The position numbers and the translations under genes are program-made. Of a stretch of 64,000 nucleotides of DNA, positions 50,892-58,865 are shown in pieces. This stretch comes from JAFGLZ01 sp964390905 (GTDB lineage Bacteria > Planctomycetota > Phycisphaerae > UBA1845 > JAFGLZ01), in assembly GCA_964390905.1 (NCBI GenBank), contig CAYMLO010000007.1, forward strand, positions 42,175 through 106,174, in the 5' to 3' direction. The notes beneath the pieces are model-generated. The model did not search any database. It was given only the letters and a program-made list of their open reading frames with translations, and was not told the origin of the DNA. Every line of letters starts with the position of its first letter. Within the stretch, counting starts at the first letter, position 1.

Positions 50892-51040
50892 TCAGGGCCC
50901 GCCCAACAGCCGACGCATCTCGTCGACGAAGCGCCGGGCGCGATCGATTCTGGCCCTTACCGTCGTCGGATCGAGCACGCCTACCCCGCCGTAGTCTGCT
51001 TTCTGGCGATCACCTCGCGACGTGCTTCCGGGACGTTCAC
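50892..51040 (-). pseudogene. Truncated, frameshifted HEPN toxin remnant
   Basis: A GTG at 51040 overlaps the MNT stop by two bases and follows GGGAG, so it is a proper translation start. The first frame reads VNVPEARREVIARKQ and stops at TAG. One base out of frame the sequence continues RQKADYGGVGVLDPTTVRAR, then DRARRFVDEMRRLL. This matches the usual C-terminal end of HEPN domains paired with MNT. Most of the HEPN core, including the R-x4-6-H active site, is missing. So this is a deletion-plus-frameshift relic. Confidence 0.7.
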
Positions 51041-51381
51041 GCCGCAACTCCCTCTCGTTCGATCTGCCAATGGATCGGCAAGGCCTGGTACAGACCGTGC
51101 TCCCAGTCATCCAGCGGGACGACGAGCTTGCTGATCACCACACCCCTGTCGATCTGTAGGTCGAAGAGCGCATCGGTCATCCGCTCCTTGTCTGCGGCGC
51201 TGACCGGGCGGGTGGTCAATACCAGCAAATCGATGTCCGACTCGGGATCGTCGTCGCCCCGCGCCTTCGAGCCGAACAAGATCACACGTTCGACGGGGAA
51301 CTGCCTGTGAAGGATCTCGGACGCCGCCTCGACTGCCCGGCGGTCTTGGTTGCTCAGCGTGATCTGGTCTAGAGTCTTCAT
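51037..51381 (-). CDS. MNT-type nucleotidyltransferase antitoxin
   Basis: The 114-residue protein starts at ATG 51381, with GGAG just upstream. It has the minimal nucleotidyltransferase motif ILFGSKARGDDDPESDIDLL (G-S-x10-D-x-D), whose two Asp bind metal, and ends in EREGVAA. MNT proteins paired with HEPN ribonuclease toxins neutralise them, in several cases by AMPylating the HEPN. The HEPN partner immediately downstream is eroded, so the antitoxin is an orphan. It looks intact. Its 5' flank and C-terminal codons are duplicated around 53421-53620. Confidence 0.85.
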   Translation of the reverse strand: MKTLDQITLSNQDRRAVEAASEILHRQFPVERVILFGSKARGDDDPESDIDLLVLTTRPVSAADKERMTDALFDLQIDRGVVISKLVVPLDDWEHGLYQALPIHWQIEREGVAA

Positions 51382-51710
51382 ATCTCCATTCCAGGCGCTG
51401 ACATTCCCCTGGCTGCTGCCAGATTCCATTCTAGGCAGTTGCGTCGGATGGGTCCATCAACGATGGGCGATCGGATCTGCGAGGCTGAATCGCCCTCGAC
51501 GAGACGGATCTACCCCAAGAAGCTCCCAACGGCGACGCACGGGGCCCAGGTCGTCCATCGGTCGGTTGGATACGACGCCGAGGAAAGGATGCCCGTTGGT
51601 TTCGCTTGCGTGCGGGGCGGTGCAGCAAGATGGACGGCTGGATTGGGCACGCCGTGGGCAGACGAACCTCGGGGGGTCGGCGAGATCGGGGTTGGGACCC
51701 GAGACGTCGG
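51382..51710. other. 329-bp intergenic region containing flank copy A of the MNT locus
   Basis: From about 51383 to 51515 this sequence aligns by eye with 53484-53620 (shared blocks include ATTCCCCTG, ATTCCATTCTA, TGGGTCCA and GCCCTCGACGAGACGGAT). Nothing gene-like is seen in the remainder to the stop of the glycosyltransferase gene. Confidence 0.6.
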
Positions 51711-53432
51711 CTACTCGTAGACGAGGTCTCTTCGCATGAACAGGAGGAGGAGCTTGGTGCGACCGATGTCGTCGAGCTCGGGCAGGACGTAGCCTACCGG
51801 GCGGTACTGCAGCCGTATGCGTCTGCCCTTCCTGAGCTTGAAGGGACGATCCCATTCGAAGCGGTGGCGTTGACCTGGCTCCAAGTTGTGTCCGGGATCC
51901 AGGTGGAGGATCGCACAGCCCATGTATGTGGGACGGTACTTCAGGAAGAAGGTGGGCAGAACGAGCTTGTCGTGTCCGGGAAGAAGGCCGCGGGGAGGCA
52001 CCTTCCGATGACCCACCTCGGCGTTGACCAGGCCGGTCGTGTCGTACATGAACAGGTCGGAGTAGTATCCGATCGCGCCGATCATGTCCGTGACGATGCT
52101 CTCGCCGGCCCGCGTGTGCTCCTTTAGGGCACGGCCGAGCTCTGCTAGCGTCCTTACGTGATCCCGTGCGAACAACCAGAATCCGTATTCGCTGTTCACG
52201 GACGCCTTGATGGCGTCGCGGGCAATCATCTTCTCGCGCAGGCGGGGAGCAACCGTCGCGGCCTTGTGCCTGTCCAGTTTGTCACGCAGGGCGCGAGGCG
52301 CGATGTGGACGTTGTAGGCCGGAAGCAGGGACAGTGTGATAGCGGCCATGCCACATGCGGCGAGCACGACGGGTCGAGCGCGTCGCATGGCGGTCGCGTA
52401 GAGAATGGTGATGAAGGGCAGGCCGGGAATGAGGTAGCGCCCCATAGGCATCCAATCCCCTCCAACGACCACGGCGTACCCGAAGGTGGCCAGAGCGATT
52501 GCGGCTGCCTGGAGACCGACGGGGTGCGTTTTGCGGATGCGCCAGGCAAAAACGGCTCCCAGGCAGACGATCGGGACCAGGTGTGGGAAGACTAGTAGAA
52601 GGCCAAGCAGGTAACGAGTGCCCCTCGCCAGAGACAGGCTGCTCAAGGCGAGTTTCGCGTAGGCGGTGTTGGGCAACGCCCAACCGAAGTATGCCATTCT
52701 AAACGCGGTCAACCCAACCAGAACGCTGCCTGCTATCCCGGCGGCGATCAGGATCGACCTGATCTGACGACCCTCGCGCCTTCGAACGGCGGTGAGTCCC
52801 GCAAGGAGCAGCATACCGGCGACCCAGAACATGCCGTCGACCCGCAGGAGGACGAGAAGCGCCAAGGTGGCGCCTCCAGCGATTGAACGTGGGGCGTTGG
52901 CGTCCCCCAGCAGGTACTCATATGCGAGGAAGACCAGCATCGCATACGGCATCGTGGCAAGCCCCGAGGTCGACCATACTGCAACGGGGGGAAGCGTCGC
53001 GAAGAACAGGACAGACAGGAACAACGGACCCGTCGGCACGGCCATCCTGGTTCCGATGAAGCGCGACAACCGCCACATCAAGACCGCGGCGCACGCCACC
53101 GAGAGAAGGCGGGCTGGGACAACCGACCCCCAGCCGAGCTTCTCGAAGAACGCAAGCGACAGAACCCACAAGGGATTGCTGTAGCCCTCGACCGGGGGCT
53201 CCTCGCCGATGTTGTAGCGCAGCCCATGCCCCTGCGCAAGGTGCTTGGCGTACCGAAAGGAGATGAAGGCATCGTCAACGGTCCAGTCAAACCGATAGGT
53301 CAGCCACGCGAGAGGAATCGAAGCGATCAAGAACGCCAGCGTGGTGTTGCGGAGCAAGTGGGGTAGGAGGACCTGTTGGGATCTCTGTGCGAAACGGCCG
53401 ATCACTCCGCGACGGGTGTCCAGGGCGTTCAC
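51711..53432 (-). CDS. GT-C membrane glycosyltransferase, AftB-like
   Basis: This protein of about 573 residues has about eight to ten membrane helices and the early-loop signature VDDAFISFRYAKHLAQGHGL followed by EEPPVEGYSNPLWVLS, typical of polyprenyl-phosphate-dependent GT-C enzymes such as AftB-like arabinofuranosyltransferases. The acidic VDDAF and the VEGYSNPLW stretch are the expected active-site loop. A soluble C-terminal region follows (about 390-573). The sugar donor is unknown. Its predicted start (GTG 53432) lies on sequence homologous to the HEPN start at 51040, so the first 15 or so residues may be a captured remnant; a start nearer the first helix is possible. Confidence 0.8.
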   Translation of the reverse strand: MNALDTRRGVIGRFAQRSQQVLLPHLLRNTTLAFLIASIPLAWLTYRFDWTVDDAFISFRYAKHLAQGHGLRYNIGEEPPVEGYSNPLWVLSLAFFEKLGWGSVVPARLLSVACAAVLMWRLSRFIGTRMAVPTGPLFLSVLFFATLPPVAVWSTSGLATMPYAMLVFLAYEYLLGDANAPRSIAGGATLALLVLLRVDGMFWVAGMLLLAGLTAVRRREGRQIRSILIAAGIAGSVLVGLTAFRMAYFGWALPNTAYAKLALSSLSLARGTRYLLGLLLVFPHLVPIVCLGAVFAWRIRKTHPVGLQAAAIALATFGYAVVVGGDWMPMGRYLIPGLPFITILYATAMRRARPVVLAACGMAAITLSLLPAYNVHIAPRALRDKLDRHKAATVAPRLREKMIARDAIKASVNSEYGFWLFARDHVRTLAELGRALKEHTRAGESIVTDMIGAIGYYSDLFMYDTTGLVNAEVGHRKVPPRGLLPGHDKLVLPTFFLKYRPTYMGCAILHLDPGHNLEPGQRHRFEWDRPFKLRKGRRIRLQYRPVGYVLPELDDIGRTKLLLLFMRRDLVYE

Positions 53433-53620
53433 ACCGCAACCCCTTCTCGTTCGGTACGGTGAGGTCCTTCAGGTTGTCGTTTCAGTCGCTGATATTCCCC
53501 TGACTACAACTGAATTCCATTCTATGGGGTTGGGTTGGCTGGGTCCAACCACAAGCGCCGATCCGATCTCCGGGGCAGCGTTGCCCTCGACGAGACGGAT
53601 GTGGCACCCGTCGAGCGATG
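53421..53620 (-). pseudogene. Deleted second copy (B) of the MNT/HEPN locus
   Basis: Reading the minus strand, the sequence preserves the MNT C-terminal codons (EREGVAV then TGA), a GTG at the same spot as the HEPN start, and on the 5' side the MNT upstream flank (ATTCCCCTG, ATTCCATTCTA, TGGGTCCA, GCCCTCGACGAGACGGAT). The MNT body, about 310 bp, is missing, replaced by about 25 bp. So this is an internally deleted duplicate of 51007-51515. Confidence 0.65.
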
Positions 53621-53666
53621 ACCTCAGAATGGTGCAAAGCGATTGGACCCCGAGCCCCTGACTCCT

Positions 53667-53700
53667 GCCCCCTAACCCCCAACCCCTAGCCCCTATTCCC
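53667..53700. repeat. C-rich telomere-like low-complexity repeat (copy 2)
   Basis: CCCCCTAACCCCC and AACCCCTAGCCCC-type units sit in the 277-bp gap between the glycosyltransferase start and the aldolase gene end. It shares CCCTAACCCCCAA with 50149-50175. Likely a dispersed intergenic element. Confidence 0.55.
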
Positions 53701-53709
53701 TTGCCTGGT

Positions 53710-54600
53710 CTACGCCCGTCCGCAGCAGCCCAGGCTTTCTATGCGCTCGAGGACGGCGTCTCGCACGGCGAGACGTCCCGCGACCATTACGTCCTCCGGC
53801 CCGCCGTGGCCGAGCAGATGGTGGGGATTGGGCTCATCGTTGCCCAGCGCAGTGCGGACGGCGGTGAGATAACGCTGCTTGACGTATGTGCCGTAGCACA
53901 CCTTCGCGACGCCCAGGGAGATGGCGGCTTGCAGGTCGGCGGGCGGGATGCCCGACCCGCCGTGCAGGTCGAGGGGTAGGTCAACGCGCTGGCGGATGGC
54001 GGCGAGGAGACCGAGGTCGAGTGCTTGCTCGCCTTGGAGCAGCTCGTGCACGTTGCCGACGCTGACGGCCAGGATGTCGATGCCAGTCTGCTTGACGAAG
54101 CGTGCCGCGGCTTCGGGGTCGGTCAGGGACCCGCTGGCGTGGTCTGGGCTTTTGGATGATCCACACGGAAGCTCGCCGACCTCGGCCTCGACCGCGACGC
54201 CGTGCTGATGCGCAAAGTCAGTCAGTTCGGCGACCCTTCGGATGTAATCCTCGGGGTCTGCGTCCGGATCGTCGAGCATGACCTGGCCAAACCGCGAAGT
54301 CACGGCGGCTCTGACCCAATCGTCCTGAGCGCACTCATTGAAGATGAGTCCGCAGGGGACCGACGCTGACTCGGCGGCCGCCCTTGCGAGGGCGGCATAC
54401 CACGAGATGCGTTCGGCGGTGAGCCGACCGGGACGACTCAGAAACTGACCGTTGAACCCGACGAGGACCGGTGAGCGTGTCTCTTCAGCAGCGTCGATGA
54501 CGCCTTGGAGGGACTCTAAGTTCCAGCTCTCGAAGTAGCCTACGGCGTAGCGACCTTCGAGGGCCCTATCCAGCATTGCGGTGATGGATTCAGCTGGCAT
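53710..54600 (-). CDS. Class II aldolase-like protein with altered metal/acid residues
   Basis: The 296-residue protein has the fructose-bisphosphate/tagatose-bisphosphate aldolase fold: an AVGYFESWNLESLQGVIDAA start, GVAVEAEVGEL, GNVHELL (His185) and DLHGGSGIPPADLQAAISLG (His213), the last two being zinc ligands in GatY-type enzymes. The strand normally reading H-L-D-H, with the catalytic Asp and first zinc-ligand His, reads I86-F-N-E89 (CGLIFNECAQ). So Asp is Asn88 and His is Glu89; zinc might be held by Glu, or the reaction may differ. It lies 52 bp after the DUF4091 gene's end, probably one operon. Role in sugar breakdown is inferred. Confidence 0.75.
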   Translation of the reverse strand: MPAESITAMLDRALEGRYAVGYFESWNLESLQGVIDAAEETRSPVLVGFNGQFLSRPGRLTAERISWYAALARAAAESASVPCGLIFNECAQDDWVRAAVTSRFGQVMLDDPDADPEDYIRRVAELTDFAHQHGVAVEAEVGELPCGSSKSPDHASGSLTDPEAAARFVKQTGIDILAVSVGNVHELLQGEQALDLGLLAAIRQRVDLPLDLHGGSGIPPADLQAAISLGVAKVCYGTYVKQRYLTAVRTALGNDEPNPHHLLGHGGPEDVMVAGRLAVRDAVLERIESLGCCGRA

Positions 54601-54652
54601 GGCTGCTCAATCCCACCCACGATGGGGACGCATCTCGTGGTCGCTGGCCGGT

Positions 54653-57109
54653 TCACTGTTGCCAGGGGTCGGCCGGGGGGACGCCGGCGCTGACGATTGC
54701 CCGGGCGATCCTGTCCCGGTAGTCATAGAGCGCGGCCGGATCCTGACTGAAGTCTCTGAGATTCTTGACCAGCGTCTCGGGAACGGCGAGCAGGGCATTG
54801 GCTTGTCGGACCCAATCTGCGTCGGCCTTGCCCGGCTGTGCACGGCGCGCCGCGACCGTGGCTTCGAGGATCCGCACGTACGCGTAGTCTTCCAGTCCGT
54901 CCCGGAAGTTCTCCAGACGGATGGTCGCCAGGGGTCGGCCACCGGGGCCGGGGCACAACAACGACCCGTCTCCGTTGTACGTACGGAAGCTCGCCGGATT
55001 CCATGTCGTGAACGGCCCGGTCTCGATCGGCTTGTCGTTGTTCGGCCAACGCGTGATCGCGTAGTAAAGGAAGCCGTCCGGTCGATACTTGGCCGTCATC
55101 ATCCCCATCAGCAGCCGCGCTTCGATGGCCGGGTACTCCACGAACCAGTTCACATAGGGATGCGCCGGACCGCAGCAGATGTACCACCAGACCTCCTTGC
55201 CTTGCCTGCGCGCCTTTGCGGCCCTGAGCGGGTCGTAACGGGGCGTCAGGGGCACCCAGGCATCCATGTCCTTCACCACGGAGCCGACACCGAAGGAGTG
55301 ATCGTACGTGGTGGTCATTAGCTTCAGGTCTGGCAGCGCCTTCTTTATGCCGGCACAGATCCGTTGAAGGACGGGGAAGTACTTCGACCCGCGCTCGTCG
55401 AACCCGTAGAAGTAGGCCTTGTCGGCGATGCCCTCGCGCTCCGCGCGGCGGTAGATCGCTCCGACCTCCCTGGTGAGCTTGTTGAGGGCCTCCTCGAAGG
55501 GCTTGCCAGACAGCTCCGGCGGAAACCCGTGGTGGCTGAGCGCGCGGAGATTGAACGCGACGAGCCGTCCTTGCTTGTGCAGACGCTTGAGGATGTCCCA
55601 GTCAGGCGGACCGGGGCGATACAGGTGGTCGTAGTCGATGTAGTAGTCGGCAAGGTAGTCCGCCCAAACGGGCCGCAGGGCGTCCCACCGATCTCCGGCG
55701 AAGCGTTGGACGTAGGGTATGTAGACGCTGATTGCCGTCGGCAGGGGCGAACGGTCGGGCATGGTGAAGCCGTAGACGTGGACATTGAGGGAACACTCGA
55801 ACAGCATTCGGTCGGCCGACCGGACCCGGATCTTGCCCCGATAGTCGCCGGCAGGCGCCTCCTTCGGCGCGCGGAAGCGGACCCAGAAGGCCTGCGTATC
55901 GCCCAACGCGATGTCCACGGCCTTGATGAAGTCCAACAGCGGGTCCGGCCACCATCCTATGTGCTCCACTCGGTAGCACGGACGGGAGGTCTTGACGTAG
56001 CCGACCACGCGCACATCCACGGACTTGGACGGCAGGCGGGCGCCGGTATCGGAAACGAGTTCGTCGACCTCGACCTGGACGCCTCTCATCGCGTCCCGTA
56101 GCGGAATCACCACGACCTGGAAGGCTTCCGTCTCGTTTCGGGCCAGCGACAACGACAGCGATCTTCGGATCCTCACGCCGCTGACGTTGCCTCTTGGCAG
56201 GATCTTCTCCATCGACGTGGCGAATCCCACGATGGGGCCCGGCCCATTGCCCTGCCGCATCCATCGTCTCGCCAGTTGGGCCACGGACTCCAGACGCGCA
56301 CCCGTCTTGCGGTCGATCTGCTTCTGAATCTCCTTGGCCTCTTCCAGGGACAGCCGGCCCGCTCGGCAGGCCAGATCGGCCTTCTCCAGCGCCGCCCGCT
56401 CTGCGCCCACCTGCTTGGCGAGCCGGGCCCCCACGACGGATGTGGTTGGGATGAGTTGCTCGATGCGCTTGGCGGCACGATCCAGATCGGCCTTGGCCTT
56501 GGCGATCCGATCCGGCGCCATCAGGAGCGCCACGAGGTCTTTGACATACGTATCGGGATACGGCGGCGGCGACTCTCCCTTGGCCAACAGGGCGATGTTG
56601 TCTATGTGGATGACGTAGTCGTCTCCCGGACGCGTCGTAAAGAAGTGAAGCAAGGCGATGCGCTTTCGATCGACGTGCTTCGGGAATTCGGCAAGCGCGA
56701 TCAGCGCCCGATGGTTTGATCTCGGTGCAAGCGAGAAGACCTTCGACATCCCGCGCCTGGGGGGCGTCTTGGCATCTGTGATGAAGACCTTGAGAGTGAG
56801 AGGCGCATCGGTGGGATTCGCCAGATCGATGAGCAGCGCCTGTGCCCCGGACCAGTTCTGCACGGGCGGCTTGGCCTCGAGCGCAGGCCATTCCTGCATG
56901 CCCGTTCGCCACCTGGGCGACCGGAAAACGGCCGACCGCTTTCCCGAGGTCGCGAAACGCGTCGACCCTTCCAGCGTGTCCTGTTTGGCGGTACGGACCG
57001 ACCACCGTCGCACATCGTCATCGGTCTCGAAGTCGAACAGGACCGTGAGACCTGATGCGGGCGCGACAAGACAGCAGAGCATTGCGGACAGAAGCACGAA
57101 CTCTCTCAT
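54653..57109 (-). CDS. DUF4091 (GH123-like) exported protein
   Basis: The 818-residue protein starts at ATG 57109 behind AGGG. The signal peptide is FVLLSAMLCCLVAPASG. A jelly-roll domain (about 22-170, VLFDFETDDDVRRWSV) precedes a helical linker and a TIM barrel with GFDERGSKYFP (near the predicted catalytic acids), GFLYYAITRWPNN and the DUF4091 end signature RLENFRDGLEDYAYVRILE. Related to GH123 N-acetylgalactosaminidases; the substrate is unknown. It is divergent from the sulfatase gene, with a 228-bp gap, and precedes the aldolase-like gene, so both may serve one sugar pathway. Confidence 0.85.
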   Translation of the reverse strand: MREFVLLSAMLCCLVAPASGLTVLFDFETDDDVRRWSVRTAKQDTLEGSTRFATSGKRSAVFRSPRWRTGMQEWPALEAKPPVQNWSGAQALLIDLANPTDAPLTLKVFITDAKTPPRRGMSKVFSLAPRSNHRALIALAEFPKHVDRKRIALLHFFTTRPGDDYVIHIDNIALLAKGESPPPYPDTYVKDLVALLMAPDRIAKAKADLDRAAKRIEQLIPTTSVVGARLAKQVGAERAALEKADLACRAGRLSLEEAKEIQKQIDRKTGARLESVAQLARRWMRQGNGPGPIVGFATSMEKILPRGNVSGVRIRRSLSLSLARNETEAFQVVVIPLRDAMRGVQVEVDELVSDTGARLPSKSVDVRVVGYVKTSRPCYRVEHIGWWPDPLLDFIKAVDIALGDTQAFWVRFRAPKEAPAGDYRGKIRVRSADRMLFECSLNVHVYGFTMPDRSPLPTAISVYIPYVQRFAGDRWDALRPVWADYLADYYIDYDHLYRPGPPDWDILKRLHKQGRLVAFNLRALSHHGFPPELSGKPFEEALNKLTREVGAIYRRAEREGIADKAYFYGFDERGSKYFPVLQRICAGIKKALPDLKLMTTTYDHSFGVGSVVKDMDAWVPLTPRYDPLRAAKARRQGKEVWWYICCGPAHPYVNWFVEYPAIEARLLMGMMTAKYRPDGFLYYAITRWPNNDKPIETGPFTTWNPASFRTYNGDGSLLCPGPGGRPLATIRLENFRDGLEDYAYVRILEATVAARRAQPGKADADWVRQANALLAVPETLVKNLRDFSQDPAALYDYRDRIARAIVSAGVPPADPWQQ

Positions 57110-57337
57110 CAAAGGACCCTCCGGCGCTCGATTCGAAACCCAGATCAGAGTCTACTGTAACCGCAGGACAGGAGACCAGCGAGGATCGCAGGCCTGTTCC
57201 CACGTTATCCCCGGCGTGCCGCCGTGTGTAACCGACAAGCTGCTGCCGTGCAAGCCATCCCAGGCGTTCTCCCCTCGAGGGCCAGGCGACAGTAGAATGC
57301 GCCGGGGGCGTGGAGGGGCGTTTGTGGAGGCCGAATC

Positions 57338-58807
57338 ATGCGAACGCAGACCGCTGTGAAGGGCGGTGCACTCATTTCCTTCCGAAGTCGTCTTTCCACC
57401 GTGACCGCGGCGCTGTCTGCCTTGGTCTTCGCGTGCACGGGGTCCCCGATCGCGGGGGGGGAGGCAGGCAGGCGTCCGAACATCGTCTTCATCATGGCCG
57501 ACGACCTGGGATACGGCCACCTGGGGTGTTACGGGCAGAAGCTGATCCGCACGCCCAACATCGATCGACTCGCGGCGCAGGGGATGCGGTTCACGCAGTG
57601 TTATGCCGGGGCGGCCGTGTGCGCGCCGAGCCGGAGCGTGTTGATGACGGGGTTGCACGGCGGGCACACGTCGGTCCGAGGCAACAGCGGGGGGATACCG
57701 CTCTTGCCCGAGGACGTCACCGTGGCGGAGGTGCTCCGTCAGACCGGCTACGTCACGGGGTTGTTCGGCAAGTGGGGTCTCGGCGAGTACGGGACGGCGG
57801 GTGTGCCGACCCGGCAGGGCTTCGACGAGTTCTTCGGGTACCTGCACCAGATCCACGCGCATTTCTACTATCCCGAGTACCTCTGGCACAACGACCGCAA
57901 GTACGCGCTGGAGGGCAATGACGGCAAGTCCGGTCGGTATACGCACGACGAGATCGTCGCCAAGGCCCTCGACTTTGTCGGCCGACACAAGGGCGAACCG
58001 TTCTTCGCGTACATTCCGTTCGCCGTGCCGCACTACGAGCTGCTCGTGCCGGAGGACTCGCTCCGCGAGTATCGGGGCAAGTTTCCCGAGACGCCGTATC
58101 GTGGGCGGGGCCGACGGGCCGGCTATCCGAGCGACTACGGCAAGCAACCCACGCCGAAGGCGGCCATCGCCGCCATGATCACGCGGATGGACCGGAGCGT
58201 CGGTCGAATCCTTGCGCTGCTGAAGGAACTGGGGGTCGACGACAACACGATCGTGTTCTTCACGTCGGACAACGGCCCATCGTACGGTCCGGGCGATCCT
58301 GCGTTCTTCAAGGCGTCCGGCGGGCTTCGTGGCGTGAAGGCGTCGCTCTACGAAGGCGGCATCCGCGTCCCGATGATCGTCCGCTGGCCCGGTAAGGTCC
58401 ATGCGGGTTCGGTCAGCGAGCATCCGTGGTACTTCGCCGACGTCATGCCCACGCTCGCCGAGATCGGCGGGACCCGGCCTCCCCAGGAGATCGACGGCAT
58501 CTCCGTGGTTCCGGCCCTGCTGGGCGAGGTCGCGGCAGGCCGCAAGCAGCGAGCGCACGAGTACATGTATTGGGAAGGGGGCAAGTGCCGTGCCGTCCGG
58601 GCGGGGCGATGGAAGGCCATCCGGGAGACCAAACCGGGCGCCAGGCTCGAGCTCTACGATCTTGAGGACGACGTCTGCGAATCCCGTAACGTCGCCGCCG
58701 ATCATCCGAACGTCGCAGCGAAGATGAAGGCGTACCTCGAGAAGGCGCACGCCCGGCCGCGACCCCAGATCGAGCCGACCAAGCCGGAGGGAAGGCAATA
58801 CCAGTGA
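57338..58807 (+). CDS. Type I (formylglycine) sulfatase, exported
   Basis: The 489-residue protein starts at ATG 57338 behind GGAGG. It has a hydrophobic leader (LSALVFACTGSPIAGGE) and the sulfatase core: IVFIMADDLGYGHLGCYG (metal Asp pair), the formylglycine motif C95-A-P-S-R (VCAPSRSVLMTG), GKWGLGEYG, and the metal-binding FFTSDNGPSYG. The Cys-type FGly motif needs a formylglycine-generating enzyme encoded elsewhere. It hydrolyses sulfate esters, probably on polysaccharides. It is convergent with the DUF4838 gene. Confidence 0.94.
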   Translation: MRTQTAVKGGALISFRSRLSTVTAALSALVFACTGSPIAGGEAGRRPNIVFIMADDLGYGHLGCYGQKLIRTPNIDRLAAQGMRFTQCYAGAAVCAPSRSVLMTGLHGGHTSVRGNSGGIPLLPEDVTVAEVLRQTGYVTGLFGKWGLGEYGTAGVPTRQGFDEFFGYLHQIHAHFYYPEYLWHNDRKYALEGNDGKSGRYTHDEIVAKALDFVGRHKGEPFFAYIPFAVPHYELLVPEDSLREYRGKFPETPYRGRGRRAGYPSDYGKQPTPKAAIAAMITRMDRSVGRILALLKELGVDDNTIVFFTSDNGPSYGPGDPAFFKASGGLRGVKASLYEGGIRVPMIVRWPGKVHAGSVSEHPWYFADVMPTLAEIGGTRPPQEIDGISVVPALLGEVAAGRKQRAHEYMYWEGGKCRAVRAGRWKAIRETKPGARLELYDLEDDVCESRNVAADHPNVAAKMKAYLEKAHARPRPQIEPTKPEGRQYQ

Positions 58808-58865
58808 ATCGAAGATGAATGGGACAGCGACCTGGCGGAGTCTTATGAAGCGTCCTTGACGCGCG

